Below, piece after piece: positions 1 through 8,628 of a DNA stretch of 64,000 nucleotides. The notes beneath the pieces were generated by a model. The model ran no database searches. It had not been told where the DNA came from and saw nothing but the letters and a program-made list of their open reading frames with translations. The translations under genes were made by a program, and so were the position numbers. The stretch comes from Nocardia lijiangensis NBRC 108240 (GTDB lineage Bacteria; Actinomycetota; Actinomycetes; Mycobacteriales; Mycobacteriaceae). The stretch covers positions 49,500 to 113,499 of the forward strand of contig NZ_BDBP01000015.1 of the NCBI RefSeq assembly GCF_001613045.1, in the 5' to 3' direction. Each line of letters starts with the position of its first letter. Positions within the stretch are counted from its first letter, which is position 1.

Positions 1-335
1 CCGGATTCCAGGGCTCGCCGCACCTGAAACCACCGGCGCAAGCCGACGATCGGCGCGACGACCGCCAGCAGGATCATCACGGTTCCCAGCAGGGTGCGTG
101 CCCACCCGGTGCTGAATTCGGGGATCAGATGCGCCATGGCGATCCCACCGGCGAGCAGACCGAGCGAGGTTCGAACCCAGGCCAGAAAGGTCCGTTCACT
201 GGCGAGCGTGAAGCGCTCATCCGGCCGCGAATTGTGTTCGACCAGAGGCGTATCTGCCACGATCACATCCTCGTTGCCAGTGGCCATGCGTGGGAGCTCC
301 TCGTTGCGTGGGATGGCTGCGGACCGATCGCCCAT
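1..335 (-). CDS. DUF202 (YidH-type) small membrane protein, 3' end off the left edge
   Basis: The reverse strand encodes at least 111 residues that run off the left edge, so the C-terminus is missing. The stretch beginning RFTLASERTFLAW and followed by SLGLLAGGIAM is the hallmark of DUF202 family membrane proteins, and a second hydrophobic segment follows (TLLGTVMILLAVVAPIVGL). The family is small, integral to the membrane and of unknown function. Two starts are possible: ATG at 335, or ATG at 287, which has a better ribosome site (GAGGAG about nine bases upstream). The gene is divergent from the SDR at 626. The family call is secure; the start is not. Confidence 0.8.
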   Translation of the reverse strand, partial: MGDRSAAIPRNEELPRMATGNEDVIVADTPLVEHNSRPDERFTLASERTFLAWVRTSLGLLAGGIAMAHLIPEFSTGWARTLLGTVMILLAVVAPIVGLRRWFQVRRALES

Positions 336-625
336 TGCCACGTCACCCTAGGGGCGGCAGACCGCATTCTCTCGGCGCTCCGCGCCAGAATTCGAAGCAC
401 CGATTGTCGTCACGTCACAATTGCGCGGGCCGCGAATGTGTTAGGCCTGGCAGTGTGGGCCGCAGTGCCGGCGCGAGCCGACCGAACACCCACTGCCACG
501 CCCGTTCCCGAGCCGGCGGTCACATGCCCCGGGGAAACCTACCCACCTTTGTCGTGCGGTCACAACGAGTCACGCAAACGTTGGCGCGCGCTCACGAGCG
601 CTCGAGCACACGCCCACCCTAACTT

Positions 626-1477
626 GTGACCATGATCACGTTACCTTCGCGAACCAAAGCCGCGGACCTGTCGGGCCAGGTCGTGGCCATCACGGGCGCT
701 GGCAGCGGAATCGGTCGCGAGCTCGCCATATTGTGCGCCGCCCGCGGCGCGTACCTCTCGCTGTGCGACATCAACGAGGCCGGTCTTGTCGACACGGCCG
801 ACACGCTGCGATCCGCCGGGCACGAGGTTGTGACCAGCCGGGTGGACATCTCCGACGCGGAGCAGATGGCCAAGTTCGCCGAAGTCACCAACGACCGTTT
901 CGGTGGCGTGGACATGGTGGTCAACAACGCCGGGGTCGGGCTCGTCGGCGGGTTCCTCGACACCAGCCTCGAGGACTGGGAGTGGCTGGTCTCGATCAAT
1001 TTGATGGGCGTCGTGCACGGCTGCCACGCCTTCGTTCCTTCGATGGTCGAGCGCGGCCGCGGTGGCCACATCGTCAACCTCTCGTCGGCCGCCGGCCTGC
1101 TGGCCAACCCCCAGCTCTCTGCTTACAGCGCAACCAAATTCGCTGTCCTCGGCCTGTCCGAGGCGCTACGCATGGAACTCGAGCCGCACGGCATCGGGGT
1201 TACCGCGATCTGCCCCGGTGTCATCGATACGGCTATCACCCAGACCAGCCCGATCCGGGGTGGAAACGCCGATGAGCGGCGCAAGAACATGGCCGCGGTC
1301 TACCGGAAGCGCGGCTACACTGCCGAGCGCGTCGCTCGCAACATCCTGCGCGCAGTCGACCGCAACCGCGCTGTTGCCCCGGTCGCCGCGGAGGCCCACC
1401 TCATGTACGCGCTGTCGCGGGCCACCCCGCCCGTGGCCCGGTGGGTCGCGGCGAAGCTCGCCGCCGTCGCCGAGTGA
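626..1477 (+). CDS. SDR family oxidoreductase
   Basis: This is a classical short-chain dehydrogenase of 283 residues. The cofactor loop TGAGSGIG lies at residues 23-30, NNAG at about 100-103, and the catalytic Ser/Tyr/Lys set is in NLSSAAG (151-157) and YSATK (167-171). It should interconvert an alcohol and a ketone using NAD(P)H; the substrate is unknown. Translation can start at GTG 626 or at ATG 632, in phase six bases later. An MFS transporter starts seven bases after the stop, so the two are probably co-transcribed and may handle the same compound. Confidence 0.9.
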   Translation: MTMITLPSRTKAADLSGQVVAITGAGSGIGRELAILCAARGAYLSLCDINEAGLVDTADTLRSAGHEVVTSRVDISDAEQMAKFAEVTNDRFGGVDMVVNNAGVGLVGGFLDTSLEDWEWLVSINLMGVVHGCHAFVPSMVERGRGGHIVNLSSAAGLLANPQLSAYSATKFAVLGLSEALRMELEPHGIGVTAICPGVIDTAITQTSPIRGGNADERRKNMAAVYRKRGYTAERVARNILRAVDRNRAVAPVAAEAHLMYALSRATPPVARWVAAKLAAVAE

Positions 1478-1484
1478 GCGCGCA

Positions 1485-2903
1485 GTGACCTCGGTTTCTC
1501 CTCCGCCCCTGCGGGTTTCGGTATCCGATCGGCTCGAACGTCTGCCGTTGTGTCGCTGGCATCACATGGTCTGTGCCCTGATGATCGGCGCTTTCATGTT
1601 CGAGTTGATCGACCTCTATTCGTTCGCGTTCAGCGCGCCGGCACTGATCGAGCACCATGGATTCACGGTGCGTGATGTCGGCGCCATTACCGCCGCCACC
1701 GGCATCGGTTCGTTCCTCGGAGCGTTCGCCGGTGGATGGGCGGCCGGTCGGTTCGGCCGCAAGCCGGCGCTCGTCGCTTGCCTGGTGCTGTTCTCGGCGC
1801 CGTCGTTGATCAACGCCGCAGTCTCGGCACCCGAGGGGTTCCTGGTCCTGAGGTTCCTCACCGGAATCGGGTATCAGGGGATGACGGTGGTCGGCGCGGT
1901 CCTGCTGACAGAGCTCGTCCCCGGCCGGGTGCGTGGCCGCGCCATCGCGTGGGTGATCACCATCGCCGGAGTCGGTCCGACGTTGCTCGCGTGGCTCGCC
2001 TTCGCCCTGGTACCCAACTTCGACTGGGGATGGCGCGCGCTTTTCATCCTCGGTGGGTTGGGGCTGGTGCTGGTGGTCCCCTTCCTTCGGCACCTACCGG
2101 AGTCACCGCGCTGGCTCGAGTCTCGCGGGAACCTGGCCCGCGCGGATTCGATCATGAACGACATCGAGGAAGCGGTGCGCGCAGCCGGACACACGATCGC
2201 GCCCCTGCCTGCACCTGCGCCCGCCAAGAGTGCGACCTCCACTCCGGTAGACAATCGAGGCAGCGGAATTCGGGCACTCTTCCGGGAGGGATACGGCAGA
2301 CGCTTCCTGGTCGCCTGCGCGCTGTGGACGGTCGGTGTGGTCGCCTACTTCGGGTTCACCGGATGGCTGTCGACGCTGCTGAAACTGCAGGGGTACGACC
2401 TCGGTCAATCGACACTCATCACCGCGGTCGTCACCACCGTCGGTCTACTGGGATTCTTCGCCAGCACCGTGGTGATCGATCGCTGGCAACGCAAGTATTC
2501 CCTCGCCGTCGTCGGCACCGTGCTGGGCGTAGTCGCGTTGCTGTTCACCGCGGGAAGCTCCACCGCCTACGTCCTGGCAATCGGTTGCGTGCTCCAGGTC
2601 CTGTTCCAGTTGGTCGTACCGCTCACGCAGACGTATTCGGCAGAGGTCTTCCCCACCCGCTTCCGATCGATAGGCTCGGGCTGGGCCAGCGCCTCGGCCC
2701 GGGTCGGCAACATCGTCGGCGCATTCGCCATCACAGCGATTCTGGATCACTGGGGAATCCCCGCGGTCTTCTACTTCATCGCTGCCCTCATGTTCATCCT
2801 CGCCATGGTCATGGCGTCCCTCGGGGAGTCGACGAGCGGCTCCCTCGAACGGTCCGATGAACAGGCCGACTCCGAGAGCGCGGTCCCAGTCGGCGGGAAC
2901 TGA
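1485..2903 (+). CDS. MFS transporter (sugar/aromatic-acid symporter type)
   Basis: The protein has 472 residues with about twelve hydrophobic segments. The loop GWAAGRFGRK at about 84-93 is the conserved motif between helices 2 and 3 of the major facilitator superfamily, and LPESPRWLESRG at about 204-215 is typical of the sugar and aromatic-acid:H+ symporter branch. A second signature, FPTRFRSIGSG, lies in the C-terminal half. GTG 1485 is chosen because it lies just after the SDR stop; the open frame further upstream is only overlap with the SDR. It probably imports the substrate of the SDR, but the substrate cannot be read from the sequence. Confidence 0.87.
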   Translation: MTSVSPPPLRVSVSDRLERLPLCRWHHMVCALMIGAFMFELIDLYSFAFSAPALIEHHGFTVRDVGAITAATGIGSFLGAFAGGWAAGRFGRKPALVACLVLFSAPSLINAAVSAPEGFLVLRFLTGIGYQGMTVVGAVLLTELVPGRVRGRAIAWVITIAGVGPTLLAWLAFALVPNFDWGWRALFILGGLGLVLVVPFLRHLPESPRWLESRGNLARADSIMNDIEEAVRAAGHTIAPLPAPAPAKSATSTPVDNRGSGIRALFREGYGRRFLVACALWTVGVVAYFGFTGWLSTLLKLQGYDLGQSTLITAVVTTVGLLGFFASTVVIDRWQRKYSLAVVGTVLGVVALLFTAGSSTAYVLAIGCVLQVLFQLVVPLTQTYSAEVFPTRFRSIGSGWASASARVGNIVGAFAITAILDHWGIPAVFYFIAALMFILAMVMASLGESTSGSLERSDEQADSESAVPVGGN

Positions 2904-3015
2904 CGCCGCACAGCCGCACGGATCGTCAGCACCCGATCCGGCCGGCTGACGCGCTCATCGCGCAAAGAACCCATATCGACAGCGTTTTCGTCAGCGCTGA
3001 CCAGAGGAGCAATGA

Positions 3016-5367
3016 ATGGCATTGAACGAGTACACCCCTGGCACCGCCTTTCCGGGAGAGATCGGACGCACCATCGACCAATCGAGTCCCGCTTGGCCGA
3101 AGCCGGTCCGTGCCGCCGCGGGCGCACCGAATGTGCTGATGATCGTGTTCGACGACGTCGGCTACGGGCAATTGGGGTGTTACGGCAGCCCGATCGCCAC
3201 GCCCCACCTCGATGCGCTGGCCGCCGATGGCTTGCTCTACAGCAACATGCACACCACCGCGCTGTGCTCACCGTCGCGCTCGTGCATCATCACCGGACGC
3301 AATCACCACGCCAACGGGATGGCGGCGGTCACCGAGTTCTCCACCGGCTACCCCGGGTACGACGGGAACATCCCGTTCTCCAACGGGTTTCTCTCGGAGA
3401 TGCTGCTGGCACGCGGTTACAACACGTACGCGGTCGGCAAGTGGCACCTGACCCCCGCCGACCAAGAATCTGCCGCGGGCCCCTACAATCGCTGGCCGCT
3501 GGGACGCGGCTTCGAACGCTTCTACGGCTTCCTCGGCGGCGACACCAGTCAGTGGTACCCGGATCTGGTCCACGACAATCACCAGGTCGAGCCGGAACGC
3601 ACCCCCGAAGAGGGCTACCACCTGAGCGAAGACTTGGCGGACAAGGCAATCCAGTTCGTCGCCGACGCCAAACAGGCCGCACCGGACAAGCCGTTCTTCC
3701 TCTACTTCTGTCCTGCCGCCGCACATGCTCCACACCACGTGCCAAGAGAGTGGGCCGACCGCTACAAGGGCCGATTCGACGAGGGCTGGGAGGCCTATCG
3801 GGAAATGGTGTTCGACCGGCAGAAGCAAATGGGCGTCATCCCCGCCGATGCCGAGCTGTCCGAACGGGATCCCGATGTGCCGGAGTGGAACTCACTGAGT
3901 CCCGACGCGCGCCGGCTGGCAGCCCGAATGATGGAGGTGTACGCCGGGTTCCTCACCCACACCGACCACCACATCGGCCGCGTGCTGGACTTCCTGAAGG
4001 AGATCGGCGAATTCGACAACACCATCGTCGCCGTGGTTTCCGACAACGGCGCCAGCTCGGAGGGCGGTGTCACCGGCACGACCAACGAGCTGCAGTTCTT
4101 CAACAACGCGCAGGAATCACTCGAGGAAAGCCTCAGGGACATCGACGAACTCGGCGGCCCCGACACCTTCAACCACTATCCTTGGGGTTGGACCTGGGCA
4201 GGCAATACCCCGTTCCGGCGGTGGAAGCGTGAGACCTACCGCGGCGGCACCAGCGACCCGTTCCTGATCCACTGGCCGCGCGGCATCGCCTCTCGCGGCG
4301 AGGTGCGCACCCAGTACGCGCATTTGATCGACATCGTGCCCACCGTGCTCGAACTGCTCGACATCGAGCCGCCGGAGACGATCAATGGTGTGGACCAAAC
4401 CCCGCTGCACGGCGTCAGTTTCGCCCACACCCTCGACGATTCCGCCGCGCCGACCCTCCGCCACACCCAGTACTTCGAGATGCTCGGCCACCGCGCGATC
4501 GATCACGACGGCTGGCGAGCGGTATGTCCTTGGCCCGGTCCGTCTTTCGCCGAGTCCGAGCGACCGTTCGGCACTCCGATCACGGCCGAGGCCCTCGCCG
4601 AGCTGGATGCCGCGGACTGGGAGCTGTACCACGTGGCCGAGGACTTCGCCGAGAACCACGATGTGGCCGCCCAGCACCCCGACAAGCTCGCCGAGCTGAT
4701 CCGGCTGTGGTACGTCGAGGCAGGCAAGTACCAGGTCCTTCCCATCGACGGCAGAGCGATGGCGCGACTGCTCGACGAGCGACCTCAGCTCACCGAGAAC
4801 CGCACCAGCTACACCCTCCGGCCCGGCACCCAGATGCTGCCCGCAGCGGTCGCACCCCGGCTGTTCAACCGGCCGCACAGCATCACCGCCGACGTGACCA
4901 TCTCCGCCGACGGGGCGGAGGGAGTGCTGCTGTGCGAGGGCGGCTACACCGGTGGTTGGTCGTTCTATCTGCAGCACGGCCGACTGCACTACACGCACAA
5001 CTATGTGCGCCGATCCTGGCTCACCGTGTCCTCCGAGGAAGTGATTCCGGCGGGGCGCCACAGGCTCGGATTCGAGTTCCAGCCCACCGGACTCCCTGAC
5101 TTCACGCAAGGTAAAGGCGCGCCCGGTCGTGCGTTGTTGTACCTCGACGGCCGCCTTGTCGGCCAGGCCGATTTCCCGGTCACCACACCGATCATCTTCA
5201 ATCCGGGCGGCCTGCGCTGCGGGGCCAACCCCGGGTCGGTGGTGACGTCCGAGTACAGCGCGCCGTTCCGATTCACCGGCACCTTGCACAGCGTGACCGT
5301 CGACGTCTCCGGCACACCGATCAGCGATGCCGCAAGCGAAATGCGCGCGGCCATGGCCCGGCAGTAG
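3016..5367 (+). CDS. Arylsulfatase (type I, formylglycine-dependent)
   Basis: This 783-residue sulfatase hydrolyses sulfate esters. The metal-binding start is at VFDDVGYG (about residues 44-51), and C84-S-P-S-R88 is the sequence in which a cysteine is converted to formylglycine by a formylglycine-generating enzyme. Further typical blocks are GRNHHANG and GKWHL. The last 200 residues form a beta-rich extension often found on actinobacterial arylsulfatases. No signal peptide is visible. The start at 3016 has AGAGGAG a few bases upstream; an out-of-frame ATG lies at 3012. A likely modifying enzyme is encoded about 39 kb away at 43889-44833. The substrate is unknown. Confidence 0.93.
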   Translation: MALNEYTPGTAFPGEIGRTIDQSSPAWPKPVRAAAGAPNVLMIVFDDVGYGQLGCYGSPIATPHLDALAADGLLYSNMHTTALCSPSRSCIITGRNHHANGMAAVTEFSTGYPGYDGNIPFSNGFLSEMLLARGYNTYAVGKWHLTPADQESAAGPYNRWPLGRGFERFYGFLGGDTSQWYPDLVHDNHQVEPERTPEEGYHLSEDLADKAIQFVADAKQAAPDKPFFLYFCPAAAHAPHHVPREWADRYKGRFDEGWEAYREMVFDRQKQMGVIPADAELSERDPDVPEWNSLSPDARRLAARMMEVYAGFLTHTDHHIGRVLDFLKEIGEFDNTIVAVVSDNGASSEGGVTGTTNELQFFNNAQESLEESLRDIDELGGPDTFNHYPWGWTWAGNTPFRRWKRETYRGGTSDPFLIHWPRGIASRGEVRTQYAHLIDIVPTVLELLDIEPPETINGVDQTPLHGVSFAHTLDDSAAPTLRHTQYFEMLGHRAIDHDGWRAVCPWPGPSFAESERPFGTPITAEALAELDAADWELYHVAEDFAENHDVAAQHPDKLAELIRLWYVEAGKYQVLPIDGRAMARLLDERPQLTENRTSYTLRPGTQMLPAAVAPRLFNRPHSITADVTISADGAEGVLLCEGGYTGGWSFYLQHGRLHYTHNYVRRSWLTVSSEEVIPAGRHRLGFEFQPTGLPDFTQGKGAPGRALLYLDGRLVGQADFPVTTPIIFNPGGLRCGANPGSVVTSEYSAPFRFTGTLHSVTVDVSGTPISDAASEMRAAMARQ

Positions 5368-5448
5368 TAGGCAGCGGGCGGCGCGGTGGTGACCGCCGCG
5401 GAGCCCGCCTTCGTGGAACTCCTTCGATACAAGGTGAGGAAACAAGTA

Positions 5449-6171
5449 ATGAGAATTCGATGGTCAGCCCTCGGGGCCGCCTCGACGGTCGTCGGCATCG
5501 CGCTGACAGGAGCGACCGCGACGGCCGCGCCTGCCGACATCCCCGCGGTGTCGTACCGGGCACAACTGGCAACCGACCAATCGGTGGTCACCGTCCTCGA
5601 GAACGGGACCTTCGCGCTGTCTGACGATGGCAGCGCGGTCTCGGTCTTCGACACTGCGGGACGCGCCCTGGACTCGCTGCCGTTGCGGGTCCGAATCGAC
5701 AATCAAACGCTACCGGTCCGGCACCAGATCGCGTCCGACGGTCGCACTCTCACGCTGACGCCGGACGTCGCCGCGATTCGCCGCGAGGAATTGAAGCCCG
5801 TGGCGTCACCGGTCGAGAACCAGCTCGCGATGAACGACCTCATCAATGCCGTCAGCATCGGCACGTCGGTGGGGAGCCTGATCGGCACGGCCGTCGGAGC
5901 GGTTCTCGGCGTGGGCGTCGGCGTCGCGCTCGCGGGCGCGTCCTGTGTGGTGCTGAGCCTGGGATGTGTTGTTGCCGTCCTGCCCATCGTTGCCCTCGCC
6001 GGAGGCGTCGGCGGGATGGCGGGCCTCGTCCTCGGCGGCGGTCCGACGGCGGGAATCGCGGTGTACCAGTACCTCACCACACTCAACGCTCCGCCCGGAA
6101 CCAGCAAGTACGCACCGGACCTGCAAGCTCGTCCGGAATCCCCCTCTGCCACACCGGGAGCCACGCAGTGA
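5449..6171 (+). CDS. Secreted protein with Gly/Ala/Val-rich hydrophobic C-terminal region, paralogue 1
   Basis: The 240-residue product begins with a signal peptide (MRIRWSALGA, ending near ATAAPADIP). It then has a beta-rich domain of about 90 residues with the pattern VSYRAQL, LDSLPLRV and SDGRTLTLTPD. A long glycine-, alanine- and valine-rich hydrophobic stretch follows (about 140-200). ATG 5449 is preferred to an earlier in-frame GTG because AGGTGAGG lies upstream and the signal peptide then starts correctly. The next gene overlaps by four bases and is clearly a paralogue. The family resembles Nocardia proteins catalogued as a domain of unknown function (DUF8020, from memory). A role in the cell envelope is plausible but unproven. 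Confidence 0.8.
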   Translation: MRIRWSALGAASTVVGIALTGATATAAPADIPAVSYRAQLATDQSVVTVLENGTFALSDDGSAVSVFDTAGRALDSLPLRVRIDNQTLPVRHQIASDGRTLTLTPDVAAIRREELKPVASPVENQLAMNDLINAVSIGTSVGSLIGTAVGAVLGVGVGVALAGASCVVLSLGCVVAVLPIVALAGGVGGMAGLVLGGGPTAGIAVYQYLTTLNAPPGTSKYAPDLQARPESPSATPGATQ

Positions 6172-6956
6172 CCGCGCGAAACGAGGGGCACCAGGTCTCG
6201 CAGCGCGCGTGTTGGCTGGGTGTCCTGACGGCCGTCGTCGCTTCGGGGATCGCCGCACCGTCCGCACTCGCCGAGGCGCCGGAGCCGCCCTCGGTGCACT
6301 ACCGCGTCGAGGTCGTGGGCGACACTGTGATGACCACGGTCGACAACGCCCACTTCGCTGTCGCAGAGAGTCGTCACCAGGTCGAACTGCGCGACCCCGC
6401 CGGTCGCGTGCTGGAGTCGCTGCCGATGGCCTATTCGTTCGACGGTGCGGTTCATCCCCTTGCGGAGTCGATCTCCGACGACGGGCGCACCCTGACGTTG
6501 AGACCCGATGTGAGCCAGGTCGAGCTTGCGCCACGAACCGTCGCGTCACCGTTGGAGGAACAGCGGGCACTGACCGAACTGTCCAACTCGCTCACCCGCG
6601 GCCCACTGCTCGGAACAGTGGTGGGGACCGTGGTCGGCGCTGTGGTCGGCGCGGCGATCGGCGCCGCATCGTGCCTCGTCGTCGGGCCCGCCTGCATCGC
6701 CACCATCCCAGCGGCCGCGATGGCTTTCGCCGCCGGGGGCGGGGTGGCAGGCACGCTGGTCGGCGGCGGCGTCGCGCTGGCCGACGGTCTGTGGAAGTAC
6801 CTCTCGACAATTCAGTCACCGCCCGGGCAGAGTCCTTACGCCGACCGCGACGGGGTGGACACACCGAATGGCGTCATCCCCGACGCCAACCTGCGGCTAC
6901 CGAGCGGGTCGGCGAGCGGCATGCGCAGCGGGTCGTCCTCCGGTTCGGCACGCTGA
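6168..6956 (+). CDS. Secreted protein with Gly/Ala/Val-rich hydrophobic C-terminal region, paralogue 2
   Basis: This 262-residue product aligns along its whole length with the preceding protein: VHYRVEVVGD matches VSYRAQLATD, SDDGRTLTLRPD matches SDGRTLTLTPD, and both have the VASP(L/V)E(E/N)Q stretch followed by a glycine-rich hydrophobic region. A signal peptide is visible (hydrophobic core near residues 15-30, ALA-EAPEPP). The GTG start overlaps the upstream TGA (GTGA), so translation is coupled. The C-terminus is Ser/Gly-rich and differs from paralogue 1. The pair arose by tandem duplication and may form a heteromeric envelope complex, but this is inference. Confidence 0.8.
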   Translation: MTARNEGHQVSQRACWLGVLTAVVASGIAAPSALAEAPEPPSVHYRVEVVGDTVMTTVDNAHFAVAESRHQVELRDPAGRVLESLPMAYSFDGAVHPLAESISDDGRTLTLRPDVSQVELAPRTVASPLEEQRALTELSNSLTRGPLLGTVVGTVVGAVVGAAIGAASCLVVGPACIATIPAAAMAFAAGGGVAGTLVGGGVALADGLWKYLSTIQSPPGQSPYADRDGVDTPNGVIPDANLRLPSGSASGMRSGSSSGSAR

Positions 6957-6974
6957 CGACAGCGGAACAACCTC

Positions 6975-7000
6975 GGCCCCGGCGAACCATCGCCGGGGCC
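6975..7000 (+). terminator. Hairpin terminator of the paralogue pair
   Basis: A perfect 10-bp inverted repeat (GGCCCCGGCG / CGCCGGGGCC) with a 6-base loop lies 18 bases after the stop of the second secreted protein. There is no T-run, as is usual in high-GC actinobacteria. Confidence 0.7.
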
Positions 7001-7025
7001 GATGCCGGTGAATGGTCGACCGCAG

Positions 7026-7097
7026 CATCACCTCTTGGCCGAACTGGGGTTCACCTCGCGTTCGCAGGTCGCGGCGTGGGTCGTGGAGCGGACCGGC
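7026..7097 (+). pseudogene. Remnant of a LuxR-type helix-turn-helix (C-terminal end)
   Basis: In the stretch of about 385 bases between 6957 and 7341 the only protein-like signal is this short plus-strand reading. HLLAELGFTSRSQVAAWVVE matches the recognition and dimerisation helices at the end of LuxR/NarL-family regulators (typical form LAKLGFTSRAQIAAW). Nothing upstream encodes the first HTH helices or a sensor domain, and the frame continues into unrelated sequence. It is best read as the tail of a deleted regulator. The rest of the gap shows no gene. Confidence 0.5.
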
Positions 7098-7341
7098 GAA
7101 TTCGTCACGGTGTGGGCATGTTTCGTGCCGTCAGGTGGTATTGAGGTGGACGGGGCGAGATCGGTATCTCGGTCTCGTCGGCGGCCAAGGGGTGGTTGAG
7201 CTGGGTTTGCTTGCGGAAGTGGGCAACTCACACAAGCCCTGCTCAGGATGCGGGGGCGCGACCGTTGTATCAGGTCGTCAATGTGGTCACAGGATTCCTC
7301 GTATGAGGTAGCACGGTCCTTGCTGCTAGGAGACCGGAGCC

Positions 7342-7719
7342 TTATGTATTGGACGCCTCCGCGGCAGCGATCCCGGTGTCCGAGCCTGCCAGGACGTACA
7401 CCCACGCCTGCGCGCCGGAACGCAGGGGCACCAGGATCCTGGTGTAGTCGGCGACTTCGTACTCGTCAGCGGCTTCTAGATCGTTCTCATCGACAGTGAA
7501 AACCGTTCCAGGAATACCAGTTTCGTGTCCCGCGGGGCGCAGCACCGGATGCACGGCGCTGCCGCTCGCCGCGATCACCGCCGGATCGGTGATGGTGATC
7601 TCACCGAGTTCGTATCCGGTGATCTGGTCCTCGCGGCCGTCGAGTTCGCGCCCGAAAACGCTGCGCTGCACCTCGGGTTGGCGCAGGGTGCCGTAGGAGA
7701 ACAACAGATGTGTGGACAT
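7342..7719 (-). CDS. Gamma-glutamylcyclotransferase-like (GGCT/AIG2 fold) protein
   Basis: This is a 125-residue protein with the family's first signature YGTLR at residues 9-13 near the N-terminus and an acidic site in DEYEVADYTR at about 85-94, where the catalytic glutamate of gamma-glutamylcyclotransferases lies. Family members cleave gamma-glutamyl amides to release 5-oxoproline, but many bacterial homologues are uncharacterised. It stands alone between the LuxR remnant and the TetR gene, on the same strand as the latter. Fold assignment is good; the activity is inferred. Confidence 0.82.
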   Translation of the reverse strand: MSTHLLFSYGTLRQPEVQRSVFGRELDGREDQITGYELGEITITDPAVIAASGSAVHPVLRPAGHETGIPGTVFTVDENDLEAADEYEVADYTRILVPLRSGAQAWVYVLAGSDTGIAAAEASNT

Positions 7720-7800
7720 AGCAGATCAGCCAACCACAACAGGTGCGCCCATTCGTATGAGGCGCCTCTCAGTCGCGCACAGCCTCGAGGTCGGCGCGGG

Positions 7801-8436
7801 TCAGTGCTGGTCCTGCCGTGTTCGTTCGCGCCACTGACCGGTGATTCTTTTCGCCACTTGTAGCACCGGCGCTGGATCGTGTTGGGCTCGTGCGAGGATC
7901 AGGGCGCCTTCGAGTGCGGAGAGGACGAGGGTCGCTTCTGTTTCCGGGTCGTCGACCACTCCGTCGGCGGCGATGCGATCGGCGAGCAATTCCTGCCAGC
8001 GGTCGTAGCCGGTTCGGACTGCGTCTCGGACTGTCGTGGTGTCGGGACCGGCGTCGAGTACCGCGGTGGCTAGTGCGCAGCCGCGCTGGAATTCCGAGTC
8101 CTCGAGTCGTGTCGCGAGCGCGACGGCGAAGGCGCAGACGGCGGTTGCGGCGTCGGGCGCCGACGACATCAGGTGTTCGATCAACCTGCCAATCTCCTTG
8201 CCGCGCAGTCGCAACGCCGCTGCCGCGAGCTCTTCCTTGCCGCCTGGGAAGTGGAAATACAGCGACCCTTTGGTGACGCCACTGAGCGCCAGGATCTCCG
8301 CGACGCCGGTGCCTGCGTAGCCCCGCACCTGCAGCAGGTCGGCCGCCGCGGCCACGAGCCGCTCGCGGGTCGGCAGTGCGGCAAGACTGTACCGATCGGT
8401 ACTGGCGCTGACCGATGGATCTGTACTGCCACTCAT
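7801..8436 (-). CDS. TetR-family repressor (LmrA/YxaF-like)
   Basis: The protein has 211 residues. An N-terminal HTH at about residues 24-70 carries GTGVAEILALSGVTKGSLYFHFPGGKEEL, the conserved TetR DNA-binding pattern, and the rest is a helical ligand-binding domain. The SLYFHFPGGKEELAAAAL wording and the C-terminal layout resemble the LmrA/YxaF subgroup. It is divergent from the small ORF and hydrolase at 8509-9506, and the shared intergenic region holds an operator-like site, so it probably represses both itself and the hydrolase. Confidence 0.87.
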   Translation of the reverse strand: MSGSTDPSVSASTDRYSLAALPTRERLVAAAADLLQVRGYAGTGVAEILALSGVTKGSLYFHFPGGKEELAAAALRLRGKEIGRLIEHLMSSAPDAATAVCAFAVALATRLEDSEFQRGCALATAVLDAGPDTTTVRDAVRTGYDRWQELLADRIAADGVVDDPETEATLVLSALEGALILARAQHDPAPVLQVAKRITGQWRERTRQDQH

Positions 8437-8454
8437 GGAGAATTATTTTAGCTC

Positions 8455-8472
8455 TGTACCAACCGGTCTACA
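8455..8472. promoter_or_regulatory. Candidate TetR operator between divergent genes
   Basis: TGTACCAACCGGTCTACA lies between the TetR start and the plus-strand genes. The outer bases are symmetric (TGTA and TACA), and it contains ACCGGTCTA, half of the TAGACCGGTCTA-like sites known for LmrA/YxaF-type repressors. The centre is not fully symmetric, so the call is tentative. Confidence 0.35.
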
Positions 8473-8508
8473 AGCGCTAGGGTGATGGTGCAAAGGAAGG
8501 GAGTCCTG

Positions 8509-8628
8509 ATGCAACTCGCCCCTCTCGTCGAAGAGTCGGTCACGCCGGACATGGTGTGGCGGCTGATCCGCCGCGATATACAGACGACACCGCGGAATCT
8601 TCCACTGGCCGTGCGGGGATCGGCATGA
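8509..8628 (+). CDS. Possible 39-residue ORF coupled to the hydrolase
   Basis: An ATG at 8509 is preceded by AAGGAAGGGAG at a good distance. The frame stays open for 39 codons, and its TGA overlaps the ATG of the next gene as ATGA at 8625. The peptide begins MQLAPLVEESVTPDMVWRL and has no membrane segment or motif I recognise. It could be a real translated leader or small protein coupled to the hydrolase, or the stub of a larger lost gene. Confidence 0.45.
   Translation: MQLAPLVEESVTPDMVWRLIRRDIQTTPRNLPLAVRGSA

Noticed and set aside
1062..1484. An N-terminal extension of the MFS transporter back to 1062.
   Set aside because: It overlaps the SDR in another frame and is Arg/Pro/Ser-rich; GTG 1485 gives the expected transporter N-terminus.
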